The translations under genes and the position numbers were made by a program. 64,000 bases of DNA, taken from Opisthocomus hoazin. Lineage: Eukaryota > Chordata > Aves > Opisthocomiformes > Opisthocomidae. Location: contig NC_134415.1 of assembly GCF_030867145.1 (NCBI RefSeq), forward strand, positions 75,111,300 through 75,175,299, given 5' to 3'. Under the pieces are notes generated by a model. That model ran no database searches and was not told the origin of the DNA. It saw only the letters and a program-made list of their open reading frames with translations. Positions 27,684-40,680 of the stretch are shown piece by piece; positions within the stretch are counted from its first letter, which is position 1, and each line of letters starts with the position of its first letter.

Positions 27684-27790
27684 CTCTACACAAAATTTTG
27701 AAAAGTGGCCAGTAATGTTGACTGTCCCAGAAGGCCTGAGTTTCTGGAAGAAGATGCTCAGCATTTTTTTAAAAATTGTATTTATGTGAG
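27684..27790. repeat. Possible ancient sauropsid repeat fragment
   Basis: AAAATTTTGAAAAGTGGCCA, then GTAATGTTGACTGTC, then GGCCTGAGTTT...ATGCTCAGCA resembles a repeat I recall as common in turtle and bird genomes (GAAAAGTGGCCAGTAATTTTGGGTG...). The family is not assigned. Confidence 0.35.
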
Positions 27791-28573
27791 GCTGGGTCCC
27801 TGAGAGCATGAGTAGGTCTTGGCAGTTCATTTTTGCAAGTGAGGGTTTTTTGGATGCCAGCTCAGCATTGTACTGAACGCAACATTTAGTATTATGCACT
27901 AGTCATGGAAAAAAAATTGCCTTTTAGGGTTTTTTCCCCACTTTATTATTTATGGGGAGTGGAGTGGGGGTGGGATGTACTAGACCTGCACCTTCTGCAT
28001 AGCCAGAAAATTTTCATTCTTTTGTTATTTAAATTTCTGACTTATCTCCAAACTTAACAACTTGCTATACTCATCCTCACACACAATTGATTGTTGATAA
28101 AAATATGTTACTGAGGAATTTGCTTTGAATCTCCTCCTTATTTTTTTCTTTTTAATATCACTAACTTTTGTTTTTTGCATGCCTGCAGATTCTGCAGCAT
28201 AGGATGTCCTCCTGTTGTCCTTGTTTCTGATCTTAAAAAAACTGCTCCATCCCTTTTCAAGTGATTTTCTTCTATCAGCCTGCAAACAACAAAAGAGACT
28301 TTAAAGATAAAAGGAAGAGGAAGCCAGATTCACTTTTTAATAGTCTGGGGACTGGACACTATTCCCTAGAACAGTGGAGTTTGATGGCAAAAGCCTAGAG
28401 ACAATTGAATTAAGCTCACACATGTAATGTCTTGTTCCCAAAGGACAGCCCCAGGTGGACTTTCAGCAATGGTCTGTTGCTAAAAAGATATACTTTTTGA
28501 AAAAACAGACATGATCTGGAATCAATATGATATTATTCTTTCCTTTTCTTGTTTTCTACTTTGCTGCTTTCAG

Positions 28574-28670
28574 CCTGACAATACCGTGACCTTCGGAGTC
28601 ACCTCTGCACGGATCCTGCTCCCTCCGGAGAAGCAGTGGATGCTCTGCAGCTGTCTGCTTCTTCCCCAAG
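28574..28670 (+). other. Exon-like island (unassigned)
   Basis: A long pyrimidine stretch ending TTGCTGCTTTCAG precedes 97 bases of more GC-rich sequence containing several CpGs. It is open in the frame PDNTVTFGVTSARILLPPEK, then QWMLCSCLLLPQ, and ends AAG|GTTGGA, a weak donor. It could be an exon of a lncRNA or an unknown gene, or chance. Confidence 0.2.
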
Positions 28671-30899
28671 GTTGGATAACAAAAATCTCACATCTAAACA
28701 TTTGTATCTTCTGGTTTATGCTTTTTCTGGCTGAACATGGAATCTGTAGAATCCTATGCATTAAAAAATAATGCAGATTTAAACTGGAGATTTTAATTTT
28801 GAATGTTCCCTTTTTCTCAGCATACTACTGCTCCATTTATTTGCAAGAGCCTTCCTAGAATTTCCTCTTTTTAGAGAGGTGCTGGTGCCCCCTGTGTTCA
28901 TATTAGCTCCTTCAACATTAGCACTTCTTTCTTCACAAATGTGCTTTCTTAGAAAGCTGGGGTTTTGCTTAACATATGATGTACTTCAACCTACCAAAGC
29001 AAACATTCAAAGCCATTTTCTAAAAAAAAAAAGAACCCTAAACCCCTTACACAATAATTTACTGTTTGTCTCTTCTGACGTAATCTTCTTGGATTGATGG
29101 TCTAACTTCTTGAAGAAGAACATGTTATCACACTGTTTAGGAATATTGCAATTCTGCATCAATCAGCCTGCAGCCTTTTTTTCACCTGGAGAACTAGGCT
29201 AGGCCACTGGAAATAAATGCATATTTTTGGAAACTGTTGTTCTAAACATGACAAAGCAGCAGTATTCAGTGCTTGTATACAGCAGAAATTGAAGGTGCAG
29301 GATGATATGATCATGCTGCAGTTTTCATTTCCTGCAGAAAAATAAACTACGTACTACAGATTAGAGACATCAGACAACATTTAATACATTCCTGATTGAA
29401 GAGGTCTAATGATCAAGACAAGCTGACATTATGCCCTGAAGTATAAGATTGTGAACGATTTAAGGGCAGAATAATGTTACGTTGGGTTGCTCATGGGCCT
29501 GTTGTCAGATGATATGTTCTGGCTGTGGAGATTTGAGTTACCTGAGCCATCTTTATTACAACCATAAAAAAAATGAGTTAGAGTAGGTTATGTCTCCCAT
29601 TCGCTGATTTAATGTCAAAGCTGATGCTACCTCGGGTTGGATGTCTTACTGTAAAAGACCTGGTGACCTATATTTTTTAGCTGTTAGTTGTTTGCAAAAC
29701 AGTAGTCAAAGGTGGAATTGATTCTTCCACATTGGTCAGCAAAATGCTAAAGACTTGAAGAGCAGATGTTCTCCTCAGGTCAAAGCAAGAGCTCATCTCT
29801 TGAGACACAGTAATGCTGGGGCTACCCATGCTGGGTACCCAAATATGCTCTCTTTTTTCTTCCGGATACTTTATCCAGGTAGAATTTGGGCACCTCCACC
29901 ATCTGTCTGTTTCTTCTGGGACAGTGACCTCCTCCCTAGGGCTACCGCACAGCCATTCAAACCAGGCACCGTCCCTCGGTGATAGCAATGGGTGTGATTC
30001 TCCCGTGAAACGCCACAAAGATTTACCGTGCCCACGTCTCCGGGGAGTGTTTGGCCTCGTGTTTGCAGCCAGGGCTGCACTTCTGCTCCACGCAGAGACC
30101 ATGCCCTCAGATCAGCGGTGGTGGCTCCAGTGCTTCCAGGGAACAACGGGCTGGTGGTTGCTCCCCCAGGCGCATGCTGTGCTTCCAGAGATGATGGGAA
30201 GGATGGTGGCAGCCTGAGGTCATCAGGCAGTTTACGTTGCAAGCACGTTAAGCTGCAAAAGCATGACAACCCTTTTTTACATTTCTCCTACAAAAACATA
30301 CCTAATACACTTACAGGTATTGCTACTGAAGGTGATTTTATTCTTAAGATGGTGAAAATCCCAAACAAGTAACAAGACAAGTTTTGTTCCAAGCAGACCC
30401 ATTTCTATTCATTGTGCTAAGGTTTGGGGTCAGATATGCAACATCTTTACGTGCTAAAGATACAGGAGGTGGTTGTTGAAAGCAATAGGAACCAACAGCA
30501 AGGTGATCTAAAATTGTGCTCAGAATGGGCACATCTACGTTGGCAAGCTCCTAAAAACTCAAAAAGCTGGATGAACCTGGCCCTCAACACAGACAATACA
30601 GTGAGCAGTAGGGATTGTGATGGCTCACACGCATTTTGGCGGAGCGCTTGAAGCGGGTGAGCTTAGTCTAGATAGCATTTACGCCTTCCTAAGAACTGTT
30701 TTAGCTGCATACTGCAGGGAAGGAAAAAAAAAAGTAAGTATCTTCTGGCATAGCCAAAACAGGGAGTTGTACTACATTTCCAGGGGTTTTTAAGATGCTG
30801 TAATGAGATCAGCTGTTGAGATCATGTAAAGAAAGGTCTGTGATAAATCAGTACAGAAAAACAGCCTTGCTGGGTTTCGGGAGCTCTGCAAGTTTTGAA

Positions 30900-31260
30900 G
30901 CAGGGCACGTCCTCACAGCTGGCTATCAGCCTCGCGTGTTTGGGGAGGGTCAGCGCTCAGCCGCCTTCGTGCCCCCTGTTAGCGGAGACTTGGCTTTGTC
31001 AGCTGGGGGGCCAAAAGCCGGCCCGCCGCACGCTGCCAGAGGGCAGCCGGTGAGCACGGCTCCGCGGGTGTGCTCTGGTGATGCTGCGGGAGCTGGCGAG
31101 GAGGGGTCGCTCCCGTCGCTCCCACTGGGTTTGTGCTGCAAAGAGGGCCGAGGAAGGCAGCGGGGTGAGGGGTGCGGTGGGGCTGAGCAGCCCTGCTCTG
31201 CCCCAGCTACGGCCTCGCGTCCGTCCGTGTGCCGTGCTTAGCATCACCTCCAAACGCTGC
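30900..31260. promoter_or_regulatory. Second orphan GC-rich island
   Basis: GC-rich sequence with several CpGs and overlapping unrecognised ORFs on both strands (for example 30816-31241 on plus). I searched it by eye for an SLC35F1 first exon and did not find one. Confidence 0.3.
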
Positions 31261-33279
31261 CATCTGAGATGGCGTACAGCTCTGTCCTGAAGGCAGAGCA
31301 GCTCTCCCACAGCCTCCCCCGTTTCTCTTTTGCCTCCTTAATACACTGTGAGAAAGAGTTAACTTTATTCATAAAATGTAAAAGATCCTGAGACTAGGAT
31401 ACTCTCTTTTTCCTGATACTCAGCTTTAAGCAGTTCAACGCAGCTGTTACCGTAATGCATTCGCGGCTTGCTGAGGGTTGCGAACCTCACGTACAAGAGG
31501 CTGTCTAAAAGCTTGTGCTTAAATTTCAGAGCTGATAGTTCCTTTTTTGTGCTGATGTCCTCATATATAAGCTCTCTGCCCTCGTACATCAGCCCTGACC
31601 TCTCGGTTACGGCACAGCAGGGTGAATAGCAACTGCTGGCAGGTGGGGCAGAGCGCCTTAAGAGCTGAGGGCATTTCTCTTGGATTACAACGGGGTCTGC
31701 AACTTTGCTGTCCACTGCCTCAGATATTTACAATTACTTTACTCAAGGCTTCAGCAGCTGTTTTGCTAATTATCTAGACAATTAATTTACTTCTAAGGCC
31801 ATACATGGGACAATCTATCTATCAACTGTCGGGAGCTTGGTGTGCAAAGTGACTTCCACCTCTTTGGTGCCCTAGAAAAGCAGCACTTTCACAGACACTA
31901 AAAAGTGCAGAAATTAAGAGCAGCTTATTTCAGATTTGTGGTTGCTAGCACAATGCCAGCAGAAGCGTGGTCAGGGTCTCTGAATGGACATGCCAAACTT
32001 GTGCAGAAAGCTGCTGTCTCTTGTATCTGCAGGTCGCCATAACCTTCTCCACAAGCTGCACAAGCTTGTATGCAATGCAAACAACAGTTGCAATCGTTGT
32101 TCCTGTCTCTGTACACGCCTTGTTGAAGGCAGAAGACCTTGTAAAACTACCTCTCGCGCAGTAGCAATCACAGGTCTTGCTTCTGCTGTAGGAAAGATGG
32201 ATTAATTTGACCAGGTCACAATAAAAATGTAAGATAAACTGAGTAAACACAGTCTCAGTGTATTAGGATTTAAATGCCACCGCCATTAAAATGAGGAAGA
32301 GTGGGAAGTGGTGAATCTCAGCAGCACAAAACTGATTGTATTGCACAACTGCTGTGGTATTGACCAGACTGTTTTGCACATACACACTGTGTGCTATGCA
32401 GCTGAGCTGGTGGCAGTATTTTTTTAAGAAGAAGAAATTTTATCTTTTTACTCCCATTCCTATGTGCTTTTAAATTCATACTAGACATGATGCATAATTA
32501 GAAATTTAATTCTTCCCTCTTTCCATTGAAAACAAATGCTCCCCCCCAAACCCTCATCTTCCAGCATTGCTATCGCCTCCCACGTTTCACATATTTTGAA
32601 GATTCACTATGAATAAAATCACACACTCATTTTCAAAGTAAGCCAACTTTTAATTTATTTTGGAAAAAAAAAAATGTTCCTTAATGAGGACAGACTTGTT
32701 GATCTGGAGATCGAGAACTCGAATGACTTGCTGTCAAGTGGGTTTGGGCCATGCGGGAGCAGGAGGGACGCACAGGGCGGGGTGAAGTGGGCTTTTGCAG
32801 AGATGAGGACGAGACGACGGGTGGTGGTGGGGAGGGGACCTGCGGCTGGGAGACCCCGTGGCGTAGATGTGGAGGGCTCCTTGATGCTGCACCGGCAGGC
32901 ACCACCCTCACCTCAGCCGTCTCCCCGAGGTGGACCAGCCAGGCTATGCCCAGCTCCTTCCTGGGCACAAGCAGGTGGAGAACTAAGGCAACATCATCTT
33001 CAGAGGAGTGTCTGGAAATGCTTTGAGCTGGAGAAGGCTGCAGGCTGTCAGGGCAGAGATTGCCATAGCCAGCTAGCTAAATAAAACATGGTCAGAAGCA
33101 GCTCCATGGAGAGAAGATTTGCAAGGCAGCGATCACTGTGAGACATGCTGCTTTCTGCCTCCAGAACAACCTTACACCCAGAGGCTCATGCAGACTGAAC
33201 GCGGCTTTGGTAATGATGCCAAGGGGTGGGAAATGGTCTTGGCACCGCTCGACTGGGTGCCAGGAGTGGATACCCAGGG
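31261..33279. other. Intergenic, nothing recognised
   Basis: Unique DNA with short overlapping ORFs near 31365-31715 and 31925-32250, none with a family pattern. 32750-32980 is GC-richer. Confidence 0.4.
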
Positions 33280-33606
33280 TATCTCGAGGGTGGGTGTCAG
33301 GAGGATGGGGCCAGACTCTTTTCAGTTTGTGCCCAGTGACAGGACAAGGGTCAATGGGCACAAACTGAGGCACAGGAAGTTCCGTCTGAACATGAGGAAG
33401 AACTTCTTCCCTCTGAGGGTGACGGAGCACTGGAACAGGCTGCCCAGGGAGGTTGTGGAGTCTCCTTCTCTGGAGATATTCAAGACCCGCCTGGACAAGG
33501 TCCTGTGCAGCCTGCTGTAGGTGGCCCTGTTTCGGCAGGGGGGTTGGACGTTATGACCCACAGAGGTCCCTTCCAACCCCGAACATTCTGTGATTCTGTG
33601 ATTCTG
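33280..33606 (+). mobile_element. CR1 LINE 3' fragment
   Basis: It matches the CR1 ORF2 tail ([20 protein letters not shown] then [20 protein letters not shown]) and the 3' end GGGGTTGGACGTTATGACC. It ends in ATTCTGTGATTCTGTGATTCTG. By eye it is about 96% identical to the copy at 53983-54255, so the two belong to one subfamily. Confidence 0.95.
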
Positions 33607-34152
33607 ACTGCGAGGGGGAAAGCTCTGCCAGTCCTGCGCCCCGTCCCTGGCGCCGAAGCAAGGGGCTGGGCGGTGAGCTGAGCCCATCCCACCGCTGACT
33701 CTCAGGATGCCCCGCGCTCAGCCGGCGAGCTCCGGCAACCAGCTGCACAGCTTGAGATGTGAGGGAAATTACAGATGTTTCAATCAGTTAAAACTACTTT
33801 AAAATATACAAGCTAGTCATAAAACTTGTGGGTTGAGTCTGTGAAAATCCAAGCTTCTGCTCTAAAAGATACAGGGGCCCAGCAGCTGCTTCTGTCCCAG
33901 TGAGAGGGGTTTCTGCCAGGGCCTTGTCCAGGGCAGGTCCCCAGACCTTGACGCTTTCTCTCCAACCCCAGAAGTGTGTGACAGTCTTGATCTGACAGTG
34001 TCCATGGCAAAACACTCGATCCCATCTCTGAAATCTTCCTGAGTTTTCTTTCGCACCTGAAAGCTGCCAGTTCAGGGTGCCGAATTGCAGCCCTGCAAGC
34101 CAGACTTTGCAGGAATGGAGCACTGGAAAAGGACCAACAAAACCTGAACCCC

Positions 34153-34220
34153 AGGTTGGACCAGGCAATCTCTAGCCATCCTCCTCCTCCTGAGCAACAT
34201 TTCCCTGTGATTCTGTAATG
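34153..34220 (+). mobile_element. Possible degraded CR1 tail
   Basis: CAGGTTGGACCAGGCAATCTC followed about 30 bases later by CCCTGTGATTCTGTAATG recalls a CR1 3' terminus, but the match is short and diverged. Confidence 0.3.
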
Positions 34221-35459
34221 CTCATCACCGTCTTACTCTGCTTTCTCTCAGTGCCGCCACACTACCAAGAGCTGGGGCCAGCGCAGTACTTAACTGCGTG
34301 TAAGATATTGTTATTTCTACAATGCCAATATGTCCTGCTGGGATCCTGACTGATTCCAACAGCATGACTGCTCCATTGTGATAGAAAGAGGAGATTTTAT
34401 GTGGAATTCAACTTTAAGTATTGTAAATTGCAGAACAAGTCATTACATCAGTTTAAAAAATATGTCCTTGCACTGCAAGATTTAGCTAGAGGGTCCCTTT
34501 GAAATGACATTTTCAGACACCTTTGTGCTCACAGAAAAATATTAGGCACCCTGCCAACAAAGTGGCAACATTTGAAGGATTATAGGATACAAAGTCTAAT
34601 GGGAAGCTTTTAACTTTGGTAGCTGACTCTGAGAGAAATTTTCCATTAAAATTACAACAAACACCTACAGCCAAGGAGTAAGACAAATGTTTTGTTTCAG
34701 TTTATCAGCTACTGGGCTTCTAATGTTTGCATCCTGCACTATATTACAAAACTGTTGCACTAGTCATGTTTAGTTCAATTAAACATTCCCCTAAAAATTT
34801 GTTTTCTATATGATCAATCCACTAGGGTCTTCTGCTGTGGGGTTTTTTTTTGGGGGGGGAGGCATTATTATTGCAGGCCAAGGAGATCTGTGTAGAAAAC
34901 AACAGTACTGAAAACTGCCTGGCTGCACATGGTCGGAGAAAATATGCTGTGTTAAAGCAGCAAGGCTTGTCAGGGAGATGAAAGAGCCCTGGCTTGTGTT
35001 CATATTCAGCCAGTTAGTACAGCAAAAACCTGAAGGCGAATAGTTTCATTAAACATTAATTTGTGAAGCGCTTCAAAGTTAGGGTTGAGGCATGATTCTG
35101 TATAATACATAATATTATTCATCATCTAAAAAAGTTGTTTTGGATGCAATTAAGGACTAATCCTATGGCTCTCAGCAGAGCGGTTCAACAGAATTCAGGG
35201 AGGTCTTGCATCATTTAACACGAACATACAGCAGAGGAAGGACTTGCAAGTCTCTCTTCCCTTTTAATTTGGCAGATCTGAGGAAAAAAAGTTGTGTAGG
35301 GGTTTCAAGCGTGGCCTTTGATTCATTTGCTTCAGCATTTCAAGCTTATCAAAGTAGCTTAGCTCCTAGCAGACAGCTGGGAGTTGTTTACAGCCATCCA
35401 TGGTGTGGTGAAAACTGGACAAACAGTAACCTTCACCGCAAGGCGAGCTGGGCAGTCTT

Positions 35460-35800
35460 GCACAGGATGGGCTACAGTTCAGCCTTCTCCAGCTCATTCC
35501 TCGCTCTGGAGCTGAAGCTGCTGCTGCCGCTGCATGAAGCGCTCGGAAGCAGCCAGAACGCCTTTACCAAGAAAGCATGCAGTGAGCAGAGCCTTGCGAG
35601 GGCTGCGACCCCGGAGAGGACGACAGCGCGGACGCCAGCACACCGCAGCACCTGTCCCCATCGCTCCTCCTGCCAGCGGAGCCGGCTGGCTGGCACAGGC
35701 CCCACTGGCGACGCGGGGCAAAGCCTGCCCGTGAGGCTGCGGGCACAGCGGGAGCAGCCGGCACGTTGGGAGCAGCACGCAGGGGGTAAAACTATCTGCA
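35460..35800. promoter_or_regulatory. Third orphan GC-rich island
   Basis: A GC-rich stretch within a 219-codon plus-strand ORF (35206-35865), with shadow ORFs on the minus strand. The translated products are low-complexity and unrecognised. Confidence 0.25.
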
Positions 35801-36819
35801 CCATACCCTCTGGTACTGACAGCGGTACCTACCTTCCCATGCCAGCAAACAAACACGGTTGGTAGTGCAACATTAATTCGACTGTATGTAAAGACAGAAT
35901 ATGCTTAACCTATGCTTAAAAACCGCCTTCTTTTGTTCAACGCTCGGGACTGCTCTGGGCAGTTCTGATTTCACACACAAGCTGAATTCACGAAACTTAC
36001 AGGAAATCCAACCAGCAGATTATTTTTTCTCGTGTCTTTTGTGAGGTACTTTAGAAATCACTTGCAGATACAAGTGTGTAAGAATATACTTACTTCTAAA
36101 AAGAATGACCTTTCCCTTACATTCCACTCGCTCATCAGTCTTCACTCAGCACAGCACGCTACGCTGCATGGTTGCTCAATGCACACTCGTAACAAGAAGT
36201 CCTAAAAATCACTGTCATTTGAAGAACTGCTTTGTAGCTCTATTTCCTCTAACTGCTGTACTATTAGCCATGTCCCCGGATTCCCTGCTGCAATTCCGTG
36301 CTGCAAAGCAACTATTTCAGAATCTCATCTAGTTCTTTCACTAAGCATCAACTACTGTGCACCACCGGAAGGGGAAAAGGAAGAGAAAATATGTAGAAAC
36401 TTGAATCATTTGTTAAGAGAGTAACAGCGAGCCACTTTTACTGACTCCATTAAAAACCAGCTGAGGCAGGAGAGCCCGGCAGCACTGTACTGATACTACT
36501 CTAGAGCCAGCTCCAGTCTGAATACTACTGTTAACCCTTACAGGCAGGTTGTATCTGTGCAAGTAATAACTTAAAAAGCACCCGAGACACCCAAACAGCT
36601 TTTCAAGAGCCAGCTTAATGCTGGCAAGCATGAAGCTAGGTGCAAGCCAAGTTAGTGAAAAGCCACGCTGGTTCCTCTGCGTTCAGTGTCCCTGAGTCGC
36701 ACAGTAACAAATTTTCAGTATCATCTAGGGTATACCAAAGAGTTACTTTCAATAACACGGCAGTTTTCCTACCAGGAGCTTGCATATCTAAGGAAATGGA
36801 GTGCCAGCAGCATTGGTAA

Positions 36820-36836
36820 GGAAGGAAGGAAGGACG
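36820..36836. repeat. Short AAGG microsatellite
   Basis: About four copies of AAGG. A short AAAC tract also occurs at 18622-18637. Confidence 0.8.
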
Positions 36837-37190
36837 AAAGACCTGTGATAAGTGACAACACGGAACAATCTCGATCACAAAATAACTGAGCAACAAACAC
36901 AGTTTATCTATGGACACTTGGGATTTTAAAAGCGTTAATTTGCAGACTTACGGAGAACTCGCCACTGCCTGTGCCCAGCACACTCCTTCGCTTCTGTGAG
37001 CGGAGCGTGCCACCCAGTCGCAGCAGTGCTCCACCGCCTGCCGCCTTCCCCTCGGCCGACGTGCCCGGAGCTGCAGTGAGCGCAGCACTGCCACACACTG
37101 ACCTCTGGCCGCAGCACGCTGCCTGCTGTAACCCCCCTTCTCTGTAAAATAACTTCCCTGTCTCTGGAGTTGTCCTTTTCACAGCACAGC

Positions 37191-37845
37191 TGAGGTTGGA
37201 GGACATCTCTGGAGATGACCTAGCCCAACACCCATCCCACCCACTCCCCACATGTCCAGTCAGGCTTTGAAGGAGACTCCACAACCTCTCCGGGCAACCT
37301 GCTCTGCTGTTTGACCACCCTCCCAGGAGGTTTCTCTGACATTTAAATGGATTCTCCTGCATTTCAGTTTGTGCCTGTTGCCTCTCAGCCTGCCACTAAG
37401 CACCACCAAGAACAGTCTGGCTGGTTTTACTCCGGCTCCATCATACACTTGTACACCCTGGCAAGGTCCTTCCTGAGCCTTGCCCAGGCTGAGCAGTCCC
37501 AGCTCTCAGCCTCTCCCCGTACAACTGGTGCTCCACTCCCCAGTCATCCTCACGGCCTTTTGCTGGACTTGCCCCACCATGTCCGAGTCTCTCTTGTAGC
37601 AAGGAAGCCCAGAACTGGACCCAGCACTCCAGATGTTGGACCACACCCGAGCAGAAAGGGTCACCTCTCTGTACCTGCTAGAAACACTCATCCTAACGCG
37701 ACCTGGGAGACTGCCGGCCCTCACTGCTGGCTGGCTCCTGGTCAGCTGGTTACCCACCACGACGCCCAGCGCTTCTCCAAAGCTTGCCCGACCAGTAGCT
37801 TCCCCCTCCAGCAGAGGTCATGCCCAGCACCAGGCATCACTCGGG
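37191..37845 (-). mobile_element. Long, diverged CR1 fragment (antisense)
   Basis: On the plus strand it reads as the reverse complement of CR1: GAGATGACCTAGCCCAACACC, GACTCCACAACCTCTCCGGGC, CAGTTTGTGCCTGTTGCCTC, then CCCAGAACTGGACCCAGCACTCCAGATG and on toward CCAGCAGAGGTCATGCCCAGC. It extends further into ORF2 than the other copies. A 244-codon plus-strand ORF here (37347-38081) is an antisense artefact. Confidence 0.88.
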
Positions 37846-38259
37846 TGGTGGAGGTTTCTCCCGCAACACACCCTCACTTCGCCCTGCTCCGTAGGAGCGC
37901 GCTGGCAAGAGGCCCGGCCCAGCTCAGGGCTGACTCAGCGGCAGGGAGGGGAAGCAGGCGTTTGGCAGCCAGGAACAAGTCTAGCAAGTTCCCAGGACTA
38001 CCAAAGAAGTACTTTCACAGTAAATGCTTTACTATAGAAGCCTTCATAAGAGCTCCTAAGAAGTTGGAAGTGGTAGATTAAAAAAATCGTCCGGTTCTTA
38101 GAATACAGCAAGCAATTTGAGGAGAGTGCCAAAGGGCATGCCGTCTGACGTTCTCCACTTTCCCAGAGCGATGCAGCGGTACGAGTGAGGCTCCATCTCC
38201 CCCGGCAAACCTGCGAAAGTATTCACGTATCACCATAGCCTGTAGAAAGATTGTAGTCT

Positions 38260-38265
38260 TTTATT
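38260..38265 (-). terminator. Possible distal polyadenylation signal for NUS1
   Basis: AATAAA on the minus strand in CAATAAAAGACTACAATC, 2.4 kb beyond the NUS1 stop. The 38.3-40.5 kb stretch shows no recognisable repeat and would fit a long alternative 3' UTR. This is inference; no clear GT-rich element follows. Confidence 0.3.
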
Positions 38266-40558
38266 GATTTCTTGGTTTACAGATTCAGATTTAACTTTCA
38301 ATAATAAAGTTCAGTAAAGTGATTCCCTACTCATAAAAACTTGCTTTACACACTATGTACAGGCACCCAGAGACCACAGCCACACAGCGTGTCACAGCTA
38401 CACCACAGACCTTCACACGGAACGAGTCGGGGAGAGGCGCGAGCTGCGGTGGTGCACATTAGGAGATCAAGGTGTGGACACGCACGGCGCACTTGGCACA
38501 GCTCACTGCAGATTGCCCACACAGGGACAGTAAAATAATCCCAACTCAGTGATAACGTGGATTAGTTCAACTACACTAATTCCAGGAGGAACACTTAATT
38601 CACAATTAAACTAGCCAACAGAAGAGATTTGATTAAGCTGAATCAAATGCAGCTGAACTAATCATTCTGGTTTCATTAAGCACCCCTCCATAGACAAATC
38701 CTAGACCTTGAGATCGGTCTCCAACATATCCAGTTGAGATATGCAGAAGTTGGAGGACCGACGGGAGTTCAGGTATTAGAAGTACTCTTTGGCGGTTTGA
38801 TACAAATATAAAAAATAGATTACTTCTGAGGACTAAACTAAGCTTTTTTTCCCTTTTGTATCTTTACTGCCAGCACCAGAACTGCTTCAGTGACACAGTA
38901 ACACTTACATACAGTAAACACAGCCTTACATTTTAATGAAACAAAATTCGTATTACAGATAAACTTCAGTACTGGAGATACCCTCTAACAGGCTACCCGC
39001 ACCCCACAAAAAAAGTTAACATTCAGTGAGAGAACTTTCCTGTAGCAACGACAGAACCCAGGAAACACTGCACCACTGTCCGTCTTCTCTGCAACACAGT
39101 AACTGGCAAACATCAGAGACCTGTCTGCAAACGGCACCCCACTGGAGCACACATGGAATGGCATTTGATGCCAGAACCATTAGTTCATTGATTAAACATG
39201 CCTTTCTCTTTTATGAGGTAAAGCAGACCACAGGTCTCCTGCAACTGCAGGCTGACCTCAGCATGCCGAAAAACTGCAGCTACGAGTTTATGCAATCAGC
39301 TTTATAGCATTACACCAAGCTACAGCAGTTAAAATGCAGTTTCACTAAGCAGCCGTTCATCTGAAATCTCGCAATTCCCTTTTAAAAGCTGTTGTTTTCC
39401 CTTCTAGTGACATGCCTATCCTGAAGGAAGTAAAGCCAGACTCATTTTGGGAGGGGGGGGGGAAGGAAACACTTCCAGAATGAACCGTGCAACAGCTCTA
39501 CAGCCTGCAGGGCAGGCGGCTGCAATATTCGTGTTGTCTCCAGCCACACAGCTCTGAAGATATTGCTTTGTCCAGATGCTGCTATGAAGACTTTCAGTTT
39601 CAAATTACCTTCAACAACAGGAAGGCAACTTAAACAGGGCATTCCACAACGAAGGCCTTTCAGCTAATGTACCTATGTAGTTATCTCCGTTTTGAGATCC
39701 TGTAGTGCAGCTTCACTTCATCTTCTTTCTTGTCTGCTGCAGACTCCCATTCAAACTCCTAACGAGCAGTTCAGAACAAACCTAATGAAAGGCTCAAGCA
39801 GACTCCCCTGCTGGGTACATGAGCACAACAAGCCATGGAAGTGGACCTAGTCCATTTTCAGATTTTTCAGCAAGTGATGCCAGAGCTTGTCCAATTCAGT
39901 GAGAATTTTATGGGGAGAAGAGGTATACAAACAATACACAGTACTGTTTATGCTTATTCCCTATGGAAAACTGATCTGATGCTAAGAGAAGTTCCAGTCA
40001 AAGCTATAGGAATGCTTTGATTTTACATCTCAAAAAAACTGTGGGGGGGGTGGGGGGTGGAAGTGCTACACAGACTGCCTAGTCCACTTCCCACAGAAGC
40101 TTCCATTCCTTTTTATGGAATGTTCTCAGTATTTCTCGAACTTGATACCTAGTGCTGGCTTAGTCATCACAGGCAAGGCAGCACCCTCTATTCTTATAGT
40201 TAACAGAACCAACCCCTCTGGAATTCACCTATTATACAGTAAATATACCTCGAGAGAAACTAGGTGATTAGCCCCAAATCGCCTGATGATGAATTAAAAA
40301 GAAAGAAGCTGACATGAGAGTTCTTCCTTGGATTTAAGGATCTCCAGGGCGTGGATCTCCTATTCATGTTGTCCTGTAGATTTCACAAGACTTAACTCTT
40401 GCATGTTCTTTTGGTCTCTTTGACATGAAAGTGAGGGTAACTCGGCTTTGAACAGCTTTGCTTGCAGTAACTGTCTTTTTCCTAAGGGAAATCTCTGAAA
40501 TTCCCCCTCCCCACAGATTCTCACACATTCACACAGGCTGTCTAGAAAGGTAAGACAC
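38266..40558 (-). other. Possible extended NUS1 3' UTR / gene-free DNA
   Basis: No coding feature or interspersed repeat was recognised. It contains short G runs near 39451 and 40044. It lies between the proximal and the possible distal polyadenylation signals. Confidence 0.3.
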
Positions 40559-40564
40559 TTTATT
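40559..40564 (-). terminator. NUS1: NUS1 proximal polyadenylation signal AATAAA
   Basis: AATAAA on the minus strand lies about 117 bases after the NUS1 stop. It is followed downstream by a GT-rich stretch (CTGTGTGAATGTGTGAG), the usual downstream element. It predicts a short 3' UTR ending near 40545. Confidence 0.7.
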
Positions 40565-40680
40565 GAATTTGTTGATAAATTAAGAAAAGACTATGAACCA
40601 GACTTATGGGTCACAGGTGTGTGTAAACAGACATTGATTCCTTCCCACAGAACGCCTGACTCCATGTGCTCAGCCAGAAG

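Larger units (their letters stand above)
24476..30899. other. Intergenic with sparse old repeats
   Basis: Apart from the two old repeat fragments (26.4 and 27.7 kb) and the exon-like island at 28.6 kb, no feature was recognised. Confidence 0.4.
33607..37190. other. Intergenic between CR1 copies
   Basis: It contains the GC-rich patches at 35.46-35.80 and 36.96-37.11 kb and a possible CR1 remnant at 34.15 kb. No exon was recognised. Confidence 0.4.

Noticed and set aside
35206-35865. 219-codon plus-strand ORF
   Set aside because: No recognisable domain, low-complexity second half in a GC patch, and equally long shadow ORFs on the other strand.
23880-37190. First exon of SLC35F1, expected by synteny
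   Set aside because: None of the GC-rich islands encodes the conserved N-terminal region on the minus strand. The gene probably starts beyond position 1.
37347-38081. 244-codon plus-strand ORF
   Set aside because: Most of it is the antisense strand of a CR1 fragment and the rest shows no family pattern.
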